DNA from: Antedon mediterranea
Lineage: Eukaryota > Echinodermata > Crinoidea > Comatulida > Antedonidae
Assembly: GCF_964355755.1 (NCBI RefSeq)
Contig: NC_092676.1
Coordinates: forward strand, 18,520,288 to 18,584,287
Reading direction: 5' to 3'
DNA: 64,000 nucleotides
Under the pieces are notes generated by a model that was not told the origin of the DNA, made no database searches, and saw only the letters and a program-made list of their open reading frames with translations. The position numbers and the translations under genes are program-made. How positions within the stretch are numbered: position 1 is the first letter of the stretch; each line of letters opens with the position of its first letter. Below are positions 20,998-32,057 of the stretch, in pieces.

Positions 20998-21553
20998 TGG
21001 GAGGTGGTCCAGTAGAGGAGGGATGGAGGCGGAGTTTTGACAGAGACAGACCAGATAGAACTAACAGCAGGGATAGGTGACCAGGACGCTGAGCATAGAT
21101 TGGGATACTGGGACAGTCACATAAACCAGTGAAGAAAGTCTAACAGACGACGATTATTATTCGCCAGATTTTAGTTAGCGTCTTCTACTTTAGGTAAATA
21201 CTCACGTTAGTCAGGCCAGTGTAGCCGACCTATAGTTATACCATATATAATTATATATATGCCTATATGGGCATATCGTTCTGAATACTAAACGGATTGC
21301 TTTTTTTTTTACATTTTTAGGTTTGTGTTTGTTGTGATGAATAATGAATGGAGGATATAAAATTGATGACTATAATACCGCATATTCCATGTCGATACAT
21401 AACGAACCTAACTTCTACAATATTAGACTGCACGATACAAAACAGAAGTATGACACATTGTCTATTGGTCTTTGTATTCATGAGATGATTATCAGATACG
21501 GATTTCATTTGGAAGACTGAGAATATACAAATAATATATATAAATATGATGAA

Positions 21554-21559
21554 AATAAA
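21554..21559 (+). terminator. Candidate polyadenylation signal, copy B
   Basis: AATAAA in gatgaaaataaaatgagcag, at the position equivalent to the copy A signal. Confidence 0.4.
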
Positions 21560-21836
21560 ATGAGCAGTTTCAACAAAATGGTGTAGTCTGTCCCGCATTT
21601 CAAATTTTTCTGGTTGTTAATTATGCCATAGGTTTACTTTCTCAATACCAACTTCAATCTAAAAGACAAAATCGAAATCCGTTTTCTATAAAGAGAAACA
21701 CTTCTATAAAGTTAAAAAGTATCCTAATAAACTTAAGGGAAATTCTTAAAGATTTATTGTTTAGTGAAATACCTACTTTTTTAGGGGAAATAATAAGATT
21801 GATTAAATTCACCATGTTGATATAAAGGGATTAGAC

Positions 21837-21844
21837 TATAAATA
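21837..21844 (+). promoter_or_regulatory. Candidate TATA box, copy C
   Basis: TATAAATA followed by ccctcgaacacaagac, the same context as copy B, about 670 bases before the copy C start codon. Confidence 0.35.
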
Positions 21845-22160
21845 CCCTCGAACACAAGACAACAAATGATGGAAAGTAAAACCCAGTCTTACTAAAAAAA
21901 AAGAATATAATTATATAATTGTTTTCAAATTTGTAGAACACCGTAATAACATACACATTTCAGCATCATAAATTTTAAAAGACCTTAAGAGACCTAGGCA
22001 TAATATTCTACAAACCATTTTTACTCCAATATAATAATAGATACATGTGATGGATTAGGAAGGCAACACAATGTATTTACAATGTTATCCTTTATTACTA
22101 AACACAAAATATGGAAAAAACTAAAACTATTAAATATATTATCGTTTGGCAAAGATCATA

Positions 22161-22243
22161 AACAAGGCCATATACATGGCTGCAATCGCGTGAGCAAATT
22201 TCAGTTAGTGTTTACCGACCGACCAACCGACCGACATAGTGAG
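22161..22243 (+). mobile_element. Dispersed repeat containing (CCGA)n, upstream of copy C
   Basis: Same block as at 18894-18978, at the same relative place, so inherited with the duplication and not an independent insertion. Confidence 0.65.
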
Positions 22244-22507
22244 CTTAGAGAAAAATGCAACATTTATAGGGGGTGAAACATTTTATCTCAAGAAAGGAAA
22301 TCTAGAGAAAGAAAAAGAGGAAGGAGAGCGGACATGCGCAGTATACGTAAGTACGCATCATCGCGTTGCCATGCCAATTATTGTGCGCGCATCAACATTC
22401 CTACGATACAACTTGCTTATATCTAATTCAGAAACTTATCGGAAATCTTTTACTTAGTTATTTTTATAAATATATCTATCTATTGTATTAATTCGTTTAC
22501 TATTATA

Positions 22508-24285
22508 ATGGGTAATAATTGCAGCGTACTTTGTGGAAGTGATACTGTTGAATCCACCGTGGTGGACAATCGCGAGAAATTAGAAGAAGATGAAGGAACT
22601 GATGTTGATAATCCTATGCAATCGGTGCCAACCGAAAGCCCTGAAGCTGAAGACGACACCAACAATGCCAATGGTTCCTCAGCAACTGCGTTGACAAACG
22701 TCCCACCAGTAGCTGATCTGTCAGATAGCCACGATACGGATAGCAAAGAAAAGAGAAAGAAGACTTCAATTTTCACAAGAGTTCGTCGGTCAATCAGGTC
22801 ACGGAGAAGAACCGTGGCTGATGTTAGAGATGTATATAAAGTGAAAGACTGCAATGATAGTGTAGAGACACCTGTCGTTAAACAAGACGTGGACATACCA
22901 CTACCAGTTGAAACTAAGAAGGATTCAAATGAAAGGTAATTATATTGTTTAATGTATATATGGCTGTGATTAAATAGCGTGATTACAAAATGTATTTATT
23001 AACAATCTGTGAAGACTGACGATACCATTACATACATGAAGGGCAAACAAAATGTATGGTACCACGGATAACACTCTAATAATCTCCGAAAAGAAAAATT
23101 ATAACATATTTTTTATTAATCACGATATTTACGCTCTACTATCGGCTTCAACTGTTTGATTTCATTTGTCACTAAATATTATTATTGGTACTAAATTATT
23201 CTTTATCTCTTAATTATTCTATAAATTTAGTGTAAAAGAGGATAAATCAGAATTGGTTAAGGAAGAGGACATGAAATGCGAGGATCTGGAAGAGCAAAAT
23301 GTTCTGTAAGGATAACTATAATTTTCAATTTTTAAAAACAAATTTTATTTGGACCTATAAATTACGGTATGTCTAATTTTTTTAGATGAAAAGACGTGTA
23401 GAAATTACAATCATCCGCGAAGAAAATTATTATTATATGAATGGTTTTTGTGTTTTTTTATTTAGTGAGCAGCTTATGCCTGAAGCCCTAGATGATGCAC
23501 TGAATATGGTAGAAAACTCATTGTCGGTGGAGGAGGAGGAAAAACATAGTTTGTGTTCGGATGCAGACGTTGAACAATACAAATATTTGGTTCAAGAAGA
23601 CAATAGAAAATTGGGTACAGTTTATAGACAACATTTCGTTGTATTTAAACTGTTTGTGTTTATGAAATGCAATGATTATAAAATATTGTTTTTCTCGTTT
23701 ACAGATGAACTTTCTGACCGTTATATTCTACCGAGCGATGTGCCTACTCGTGTGATCAGAAGGTATTGTATAATCAATGTCTTTAATAAATCATCATTTA
23801 TTATCAACTATCATCATTGATAATAATTATATTGTTTATAATTTTATTCAGCAATGTCCAAGATTTGACTGTGGACAGCAAACTTACACGTCGTCCCCGA
23901 CCGCCATCGCGGTGCGGTATCAAGGCTGAGCTGATTTTATCCTACCGAGACGTGAACAGGGAGATACCATCTGCGTTTTCTACAATGGCACAGGCAGATA
24001 ATGACAGTGAACTGATGGAAGACATTGGAATGCTCAATCGGTACCGCCAAGTAAGTAACTAACAACAAATAAAGTAAAACACAGACAAATACTTCATTTT
24101 CATAAATTTAAATATATAATGTTTCTTTATAGCTAAAGAAGAAGCACAATTTGAACGAGATGGCAAAAAGACGAGAACGTAACAGAAGATTGAAAATAAC
24201 AATGAAGCAACAACACAACCGAACATTAATGGAACCACAGGGTGTGTTGGAAGATGTTATAGAGGTGGTGGACGAGAAGGAGTAG
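22508..24285 (+). CDS. Uncharacterised myristoylation-motif protein, tandem copy C, six exons, 353 aa
   Basis: Exons: 22508-22935, 23231-23305, 23466-23614, 23705-23762, 23852-24050, 24133-24285. The frame is intact and all junctions are GT-AG. Exon 1 and intron 1 resemble copy B (SPEAEDD, TNVPP, the deleted intron 1). Exons 3-5 resemble copy A (VEEEEKHS, DSKLTRRPRPPSR). The immediate upstream region also resembles A. Private changes include the last exon (KKKHNLNE, VIEVVDEKE) and TKKDSNE at the end of exon 1. Architecture and inferred membrane association are as for copy A. Function unknown. Confidence 0.88.
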
Positions 24286-24542
24286 TGGGAGGTGGTCCGG
24301 TAAAGGAGGGGTGGAGGCGGGAGTTTTGACAGAGACAGACCAGATGGAACTAACAGCAATGATAGGCGACCAGGACGGCGAGCATAGATTGTGATACTGG
24401 GACAGTCACATAAACCAGCGAAGAAAGTCTAATAGGCGACGAGTATTATTTGCCAGATTTTAGTTAGCGTCTTTTAATTTAGGTAAATGCTCACGTTAGT
24501 CAGGCCAGTGTAGCCGACATAGTTATACCATATATTATTATC

Positions 24543-24711
24543 ATCAAAATCTGTTATCACATTTAAAACTAAACTCAAAACTCATCTCTTCAGAGAAGCA
24601 TAATCACACGCTACTACTTGCACAGATCTTGGAAAACACAGCGCTTTGAAACCTTTGTCTCTTGCGCTTTATAAATGTTATTTATTATTTATTTATTATT
24701 TATCATATCTT
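24543..24711 (+). mobile_element. L2/CR1-like LINE 3' end inserted in the 3' flank of copy C
   Basis: The sequence reads TFKTKLKTHLFREA and a stop, then a short UTR with cgctttgaaacctttgtctc and GCGCTTTATAAATG, ending in a TTATT/TTATTTA microsatellite. It interrupts sequence that is continuous after copies A and B, so it is younger than the duplications. Same family as 11857-12025. Confidence 0.8.
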
Positions 24712-24992
24712 TCTGAATACTAAACGGATTGCTTTTTTTTTAAATTGTTAGGTTTTTGTTTAAATCATGAAATGGAGGATATAAAATGAACGATTGTAAT
24801 ACCGCATAGTCCATGTCGTTGCATAACGAACCTAACTTCTACAATATCAGACTGCAGGATACGAAACAGTCAATTATGACACATATTATTATTATTATTG
24901 TCTAGTGTATTCATGAGATGATTATCAGATACGGATTTCATTGAGAAGACTGAGAATATACAAATAAGGCCTAAATATATAAATATGATGAA

Positions 24993-24998
24993 AATAAA
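24993..24998 (+). terminator. Candidate polyadenylation signal, copy C
   Basis: AATAAA in gatgaaaataaaatgagcag, displaced downstream by the LINE insertion but otherwise equivalent to those of copies A and B. Confidence 0.4.
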
Positions 24999-24999
24999 A

Positions 25000-26770
25000 T
25001 GAGCAGATTAAACAAAATGGTGTAGTCTATCCCGCATTTCATTCATTCATTTCTCTGGTTGGTAACTATGCATAGGCCTACTTCCTCCATGATACCAACT
25101 TCAATCTAAAAGACAAAATCGAAATCCGTTTGCTATAAAGGGAAACACTTCTATAACATTAAAACTATCCTTAAGGGAAATTTCTTAAATATTTGTATCG
25201 AATTACTTACTTGTTTAACGGAAATAATAAGATTGATTAAATTCGGGGACTGGGTTTATAATTTCCTTTTCTACACCAACAACCAGGATGTGAACAAATA
25301 TAATTATTTCCCCCCTTTTTCTCATAATGTAACAACTCTTGGTTAAGTTGAAAGTTTCCCTTATCTAAGGTTTCTAATTTATAATTTGTGGTAGCATAGA
25401 TCATGTGCTAACTATTTATAGAAGATAATAGTATTCATGTTTCTATATGCGGTGCTAACTGTCACCCTTCAAATATCTCCGTTGAAAAACAATGCAAAAG
25501 AAATTGTGGGCTGAAAAAAAAAATCGTGTATTAATTACAGTTTTCTTTGAATTGAACATCCACTGTCTACATTATCAAACTTGATGTGAAAATGGGATGT
25601 GCTTATATTTAGACACGATGATGTCATATCGCTATCATATTTGGGCACATCACACTTTTTAAAATACAAAAACAAATGTTACAAGACTAGAGTAGGCCTA
25701 GCTAGTCTAGGAATACAATCTGAAAAGAGACCTATAGGAATCAAGTTAGGGTGAGCGGAATGTTAGAAGCAACATTTCCAGATATCTATTTTTAAAATGG
25801 CCGCCATTTCAATGTGTAAAGTGGCTGAGAGTGATCAGAAGGGATGTTTAAGATATGGTTATGTTCACTGCCTCTAGCATTCCACTCCTTCGAATTATTT
25901 TTTTCCAGATTTTTTTCCTAAACTAAAAATGTTATTCAAGAAATAGATTTCACCAGCCCACTCAGAAATAGGCCTACCACTTTACCAGTGGAAAAACGCC
26001 ACGATTCACTGTTACAGGCCTACAATGCAAAATGTAGCATATGCCCCTTAACTTTGACTGGCATGTGATCAGTTAATGTTGTTCAAATGCTTTATGAATG
26101 AAGACAATTGATCTGTACTGTATTTAGATTTAAGTAATAATTTACAATGTGAACTTCCCTTTCTTGCGTATTTTAAGTAACGTTGAGGATACATAGTAAT
26201 ACGTTAATCCGTTTTAACATTTACGTTAATTCGAAATATATAGCATGATCTATATATACACTAAAAGTACTACGGCAAGCTTTGATATTGAAATAAATTA
26301 ATTGACGTACTTTGTAAGCTAAACCGCCGACTTTTTTTTGCTTTCAAAAATCACGTATTGCTAATTAGAAAATCTCGACTTTTCGGTCAAGCTGCCGTCT
26401 TACTAAAAATGCAGATGAGTATAAAATGCAATTATTAGGATAGTAAACTCGCATTGGTCAATTGCGGCATTTTAGCAGACTAGAGAAATGATCTTAATTG
26501 AATTCCGTCATGATGTGAACATATATAATTAAGTGGAGATTAGTTCACCATTGAGAAAATATAATACACCACACTTTTCTGTGATGCTCAGTCTTGCTAA
26601 CGTGCATATATCTTAACTGAATCCCATCAAGATGTGAGCATCTATATAATTAAGTAGTTTAACCATTGAGAAAGAAATATATTTCTACCCTGTAAAAAGA
26701 CATCCACTAGCTACTGTAATACGCGTGAAACATCCCTGACCTCTGGTCATTAATGGGAATAATATGCGCA
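25000..26770. other. Gene-free stretch after the array
   Basis: The first few hundred bases continue the flank shared by the duplicates. The rest is AT-rich with no coding signal apart from the MITE copy at 25561. Confidence 0.5.
25561..25660. mobile_element. 'CTCTGTCTACA' MITE, right end lost
   Basis: cactgtctacattatcaaac at the left, then gatgatgtcatatcgctatc and atttgggcacatcacacttt, matching the family interior. No right terminus is recognisable. Confidence 0.7.
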
Positions 26771-26775
26771 TTTAA

Positions 26776-27095
26776 GGCTCTTTTCCACTATGCGAATTTG
26801 TTCGCGCGAATCAAAAGCGTCAGCTTATATACGCATGCGTCATGTTTCCATCTTCCAAATCTCTCTCTTTCGAGTTTTTCGCTTCAGCGAAATTAATAGT
26901 TCGAATTGTGCCTATATTTTTAAGAGCTCAGGAAATGAGCTATGACGCGTTCATAAGCACTGATACGAATCGAGGTATTTGATTGATTTTTTTAGCAAAA
27001 TCGTTTGGATTCGCGCGAACAAATTCGCATATGATAATGGGAAACAGGCTGTTTTTTATGATACGCGTCTAGTTTGCCTAGTGTGGAAAACAGGC
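26776..27095. mobile_element. TTAA-flanked non-autonomous element with GCGAATTTGTTCGCGCGAAT inverted repeats
   Basis: The left end ggctcttttccactatgcga continues gcgaatttgttcgcgcgaat, and gattcgcgcgaacaaattcg is its mirror at 27008-27028. The outermost right end ggaaaacaggc mirrors the left ggctcttttcc. TTAA stands on both sides (26772-26775, 27096-27099), suggesting a piggyBac-like target. There is no transposase ORF. Confidence 0.7.
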
Positions 27096-27508
27096 TTAAC
27101 ACATTGTTTAAAAAATTTATTTTCACCTCCCTATTTTATACGTTTGTACCCGTGGAGGTTGATGATATAATGGAGGAGGCCTAAAATATCTCCATAATGA
27201 TAGTCTACACTAAACCAGTATGACTGAAACAGGTGCGTCAATAGAGATTATTTTAAGAACTGATCGCATTTCGAAAACATGGTTAGCTTACTTTACGAAC
27301 ACATTAAAACTGAGAACAATGTTAACATATTGAAATCCCACCGAGAGGAGATGTAACATCATATCGCCTAACAAACTTTAAACAAGTTCAAGAATTCCGC
27401 AGTATACCACAGAGAGCCACTAAAAAAAGATGAAATACTGACTGTAATATTGTAATTAGGATATAGTGTAAAACCTCGAAAATACTTATTCTTTTGTTAT
27501 TATTTTTG

Positions 27509-27586
27509 GATGGGCTTCTTTTCAAGATGGACTTCTTTTCAAGATGGACTTCTTTTCAAGATGGACTTCTTTTCGAGATGGGCTTT
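27509..27586. repeat. 17-bp tandem repeat, about 4.5 units
   Basis: Units of gatggacttcttttcaa, with gatggg in the first and last. A similar phrase occurs inverted at 27922-27960 (cttgaaagaagcccagt). Confidence 0.85.
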
Positions 27587-28969
27587 TTTTTTACCTTTGC
27601 AAACTAAAGATAAAGAGAGAGAGAGAATGAATGAATGCTGTGATTTGTGAACTGGTTCACAAAATAGCCCCTGTATTACCACCTATCTGATAGGACAGTG
27701 ATTAATTTACTATTGGTAATTGCCTAAAGACATAAAATAAAATTTTAACAAATTCTATTACAGTATGATTTTTAAGACATTACCTGCCAAGTTTACATAT
27801 TTGATCAAAATACTATTTTAAACTTTAAAATGAATGTACGATATGAAGTTGATAATATTGTATCTGCACAAGTTGTATATAATGGCATTCAATCACCTTG
27901 TTCCTTTGATATTAATAGTCTCGAAAAGAAGCACATACTATCTTGAAAGAAGCCCAGTGGGATTGATTGATTAAAAAACGATTTACTGGTACTCGGATTT
28001 TTACAAATATAAGTGACAGTAGGCCATATATAGGTAATTAAGGCAGGCCTTAAAATAACATGCATTTTGTTTTGATATCCTACTACTCAAATTCCCTTTA
28101 GATTTGAAGTTTCAGTTTTGATCCTTTAAGGTGTTTTAATTTAGTTAATGTTAATTCATTTTCAAATATTACAGGCGGCATATTAGGGCAATGGTTAATA
28201 ATGTCAGTTACATTATTTTACACATTGTTTTATTTGTAGGCCTATGGGAAGTCACGGAAGTTAACCAACAAGACACCAGTTTAGAGTATAAGTAAAGATT
28301 AAAATGTTATACCGGGTGTACTTTGGAATTGAACCTCAGCAACAATCAACAATCCGCAATTTCACTACACCAGGTGATGTAATGAATAGTAATTACAATT
28401 AAAATGTCCATTACTATTTGATTAGCATGATAATGATACTCAAGTCCATTATCATGAATCAAGGGTTAACCTGACGTTTAGTTTTTCATAATGGATATGA
28501 GGTAATTGTGTTTTTTTAATAATTATTTAACTGACATTTATTGGTTGACATGAAAAGATGAATTAAGTGAGAAGATAATGTTCATCGTTGCTTGGAATTG
28601 ACGTTTCGGAAGTCATTGTGATTTTGGAGGGGTGACACAAATTCCCGAATACTTGTTTCTCTATAGTTGTATATATAATTCAACTATGTGGTTGTTATGA
28701 TGTAAGAATGAATGAAAATTAAGCTGCACCTCTCCCTTTGATGACTGACCAACATTGAATATTGTAGTCCGTCCTATTCTATAGACCGTATGTACAGAGT
28801 GAGTAAACCCATGATAGAGAAGCACTCAAATATTTGTTTGCGTTCCTAACATTCATTGCATATTGCATTATAAGTGTTTAACTCGAATATAGTTGTTTAA
28901 TGATAGCAGTTAGCTAAACAAGTTTGCTTTATGAGTGTCTATTTACACGAGGATCACGTACATCGTCCT

Positions 28970-29362
28970 TTTCAAGCTTCGCTCATCTTTCGTTCGTTAT
29001 GGTCGGTTCATTCATTGTCGTCTGTTTAAGCTTCGCTCATCTTTCGTTCGTTATGGTCGGTTCATTCATTGTCGTCTGTTCAAGCTTCGCTCATCTTTCG
29101 TTCGTTATTATGGACGGTTCATTCATTGTCGTCTGTTCAAGCTTCGCTCATCTTTCGTTCGTTATGGTCGGTTCATTCATTGTCGTCTGTTCAAGCTTCG
29201 CTCATCTTTCGTTCGTTATGGTCGGTTCATTGTTCATTCATTGTCGTCTGTTCAAGCTTCGCTCATCTTTCGTTCGTTATGGTCGGTTCATTCATTGTCG
29301 TCTGTTCAAGCTTCGCTCATCTTTCGTTCGTTATTATGGTCGGTTCATTCATTGTCGTCTGT
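28970..29362. repeat. 54-bp tandem repeat, seven units
   Basis: The unit starts ttcaagcttcgctcatcttt and ends cattcattgtcgtctg. Units 3 and 7 carry a 3-bp insertion (ttattatgg) and unit 5 a 7-bp one (ttcattg). All three plus frames are open because 54 is a multiple of 3 and the unit has no stop, giving long artificial ORFs. Confidence 0.93.
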
Positions 29363-29379
29363 TTAGTGTGTTTATGCAC

Positions 29380-29995
29380 ATCAGTGAGGAAACGGACGCT
29401 TCGGTCGTTTACATATCTAAGAAACGGATGGATTCGTTCGTACACCTATCTAGGAAACGGATTAGGCTTACTTGGTTCGTTCACTTATTTAGGAAACGTA
29501 GGATTTGTTCGATCACCTATATAGGAAACGGACGGCTTCGTTCATTCACCTATCTAAGAAACGGACGACGCGTTCGTTCACCTGCCACAGTATAAAGAAA
29601 TGGTAAAAAAAAACCCGGACGACTTATCGTCTCTTTAGAAACGGACAACTTCGTTTGTTAACCTACATAAGAAACGGACGACGCGTTGGTTCACATACAG
29701 TATAAGGAAATGGTAAACAAAAAACCGGACGACTTTATCGTCTCTTTAGAAACGGACGACTTTGTTCGTTATAAGAAACGGACGACGCGTTCGTTCACCT
29801 ACCACAGTATAAGGAAATGGTAAACAAAAACCGGACGACTTCAGCGTCTATTAAGAAACGGACGACTTTGTTCGTTATAAGAAACAGACGACGCGTTCGT
29901 TCACCTACCACAGTATAAGGAAATGGTAAACAAAACCGGACTACTTCATCGTTTCTTAAGAAACGGACGACGCGTTCGTTCACCTACCACTGTGT
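29380..29995. repeat. Complex degenerate repeat block built on 'GAAACGGACGACGCGTTCGTTCACCTA'-like modules
   Basis: From 29380 to about 29580 a module of about 45 bp (aggaaacggac...tcgttcacctat) recurs with many changes. From about 29560 to 29995 a higher-order unit of about 100-125 bp recurs about four times, made of aaacggacgacgcgttcgtt, accacagtataaggaaatgg and accggacgactt. CG dinucleotides are unusually common here compared with the surroundings. Confidence 0.85.
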
Positions 29996-30101
29996 AGAAT
30001 AGGAAATAGCCCAAAACGAACGAGTTAATCACACTGTTTTTTTAGATAGCCACTTATCATTTGATATATAGGACTATAATTGTCAATATCCTTTTAATAT
30101 C

Positions 30102-30106
<5 letters not shown>

Positions 30107-30128
<22 letters not shown>
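30107..30128. repeat. (TA)n microsatellite
   Basis: Uninterrupted alternating TA of about 22 bases. Confidence 0.95.
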
Positions 30129-30133
<5 letters not shown>

Positions 30134-31325
30134 CACTAATTTCCTTTTAAAATAACAATACAAGAAATAACAATTCAGTGGAGTGAAATATAATTTAATA
30201 TCTATGTATTTAGCACGTGTGTGAGATTGGATTTCTGTTAAAAGCTTTCGGATCTAATTAACCAATGTTATTGTAGAGTTATATTTCCAGATGCGTTGCA
30301 GAATACACGTAACGTAGGTCTTATTAATTTACGATCAATAAATCATACTTTAATATCGTATTGTTTTTATATTATAAATCATAAATTATGCGGGTAATAA
30401 TAATTTAATCATTTTGATTGAAGTCTGAAAAGCAATATAAATAAATGATGGCACATGCGGATATAGTAAGTTTCTACTGACATTGGTAAAAGGATTAAAT
30501 GTTTCAGCACACATGGCGTTTCATACGTATATATGCTTATTATACGAACAATTGTAGTTTACAGACAAAATCGAAATCGGATAGTGGGAATGGGATGTGT
30601 TAAATTTGCAGTTATAGAACAGTAGGCCTACTTCAAGCATATAAACTCAGTGGTCTAAATCGAAATCGTTGTGAAATCTTATATCTCATTGCAACCCACC
30701 TATAGAGACAATAATTGCTGTGGGTCACGGAAATGTCGGCATTCGTGTCGTATTTAAGATTCTCTTGTAGGCTATTCTAAATATAAATTGATAAATAGTT
30801 CAGTTTAAAGACTGTGTTCTATCGATTAAGAATAAAAACAACAATATAATCCACTTTTATGTATTTAATTTAAATTGTCATAATAGAAGATGTTTATACT
30901 GACAAATGAAACGGCATAAAGTATTCGGTACTGTATATTGTGCAGTATCATAGGCAAACTCTGTAGTGAATTACATAACATGTGACGCCTGTATCATAAG
31001 GCTTGAACCTAGATACATATGTATTACAGAATTTGACATGATACTGGCCAAATAATGCTTTATGTATAGAGTATAGATACAATACAGAAAATCAAGTGAT
31101 ATTATAAAAATAAGCATGCGATATAGAAGACACGCCTTCTTTTATAAAGTCGAATTCATTATAACAGGAAATTACAATATCTTCGATTTGGCTAGATTGA
31201 ACACGGTTGACTTAATACACTAGAGCTACAATACATCGCGTTCCACAGGTATTAATACAACGAAGGAATTTATAATAATTATAATTTTATGCATACGGTT
31301 TCTCCTTCAAACAAGCATTTCAATA

Positions 31326-31487
31326 ATGACACTAGAAAATATGAAAAGTGACAACCGACGATGTAAGCGATTAATGGAGAGAGTAGGACATCAGTTACAT
31401 TTGCGACATTGGCGCCAGAACTTCGCTGAAATTGTGATCTTAATGGCACTTGTCTTATTCACCATATTCCCCCTCGCGGTCGGATGA
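31326..31487 (+). CDS. Possible 53-residue single-pass membrane micropeptide
   Basis: The ORF opens MTLENMKSDNRRCKRLMERV, continues with a His/Arg/Trp-rich basic stretch, and ends with one hydrophobic segment (EIVILMALVLFTIFPLAVG) just before the stop. The arrangement of a basic cytosolic-type half followed by a C-terminal membrane segment is like that of phospholamban-type micropeptides. No sequence homology is claimed. It lies in a slightly GC-richer patch. An isolated ORF of this size can easily arise by chance, so support is weak. Confidence 0.2.
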   Translation: MTLENMKSDNRRCKRLMERVGHQLHLRHWRQNFAEIVILMALVLFTIFPLAVG

Positions 31488-31679
31488 TTGATAGATAGGA
31501 CCTAATTAGCCTACATATGACGTCACTGCGTCGAAAATCGAAAACTTTTAAGCGCAATAATCGTCGCATTTTGAATTAAAACAGTAGGCCTATGGTAATG
31601 AAATATCTAGGCATTTATTACATTGTTAGCAGTAACAATGTCTTCAAAAATCTTTGGTCTGAGAATTCTGCATGATTAC

Positions 31680-31790
31680 AAATTTATTCGCACGAACGCA
31701 TGCGTATTCATAGGCCTATTGGAATTTACTTTTTGTGAAGAGGCGAAATAAGATTCGCGCGAATATATTCGCCTATTGGAAAAATAATTT
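31680..31790. mobile_element. Degraded relative of the TTAA-flanked element
   Basis: attcgcacgaacgcatgcgt at the left and gattcgcgcgaatatattcg with cctattggaaaa at the right resemble the inner inverted repeats of the element at 26776-27095. The ends are not clear. Confidence 0.45.
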
Positions 31791-32057
31791 ACCGTACATT
31801 CACACTTATACCGTTTAACGGAACAAGAGAGTGCCATTCAATTCCTTATATTATTTTCCCATTTTAACAAAATAATGCCGTTTTCTGTTCTCTGTGAAAA
31901 GGAACAATTGTGCATGTAGGTTGGTATTATACGATGGACGTATACGAATCTTACGTGGCAGGTATTCATTACCATCCAGGGCATAACTATTTCAAACCAT
32001 CCCTTTCTTAGACTATGACATATAATTCAGTATTAATAAGTCAATTAATTAATTTAG

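Larger units (their letters stand above)
30130..32057. other. Gene-poor stretch
   Basis: AT-rich and without recognisable genes, apart from the small ORF at 31326-31487 and a partial copy of the TTAA-type element near 31680-31790. Confidence 0.5.

Noticed and set aside
28924-29595. 223-residue ORF with 18-residue repeats, possibly a repetitive surface protein
   Set aside because: All three plus frames are open across the same 54-bp repeat, and the frame continues into unrelated repeat modules with no signal peptide or other protein feature.
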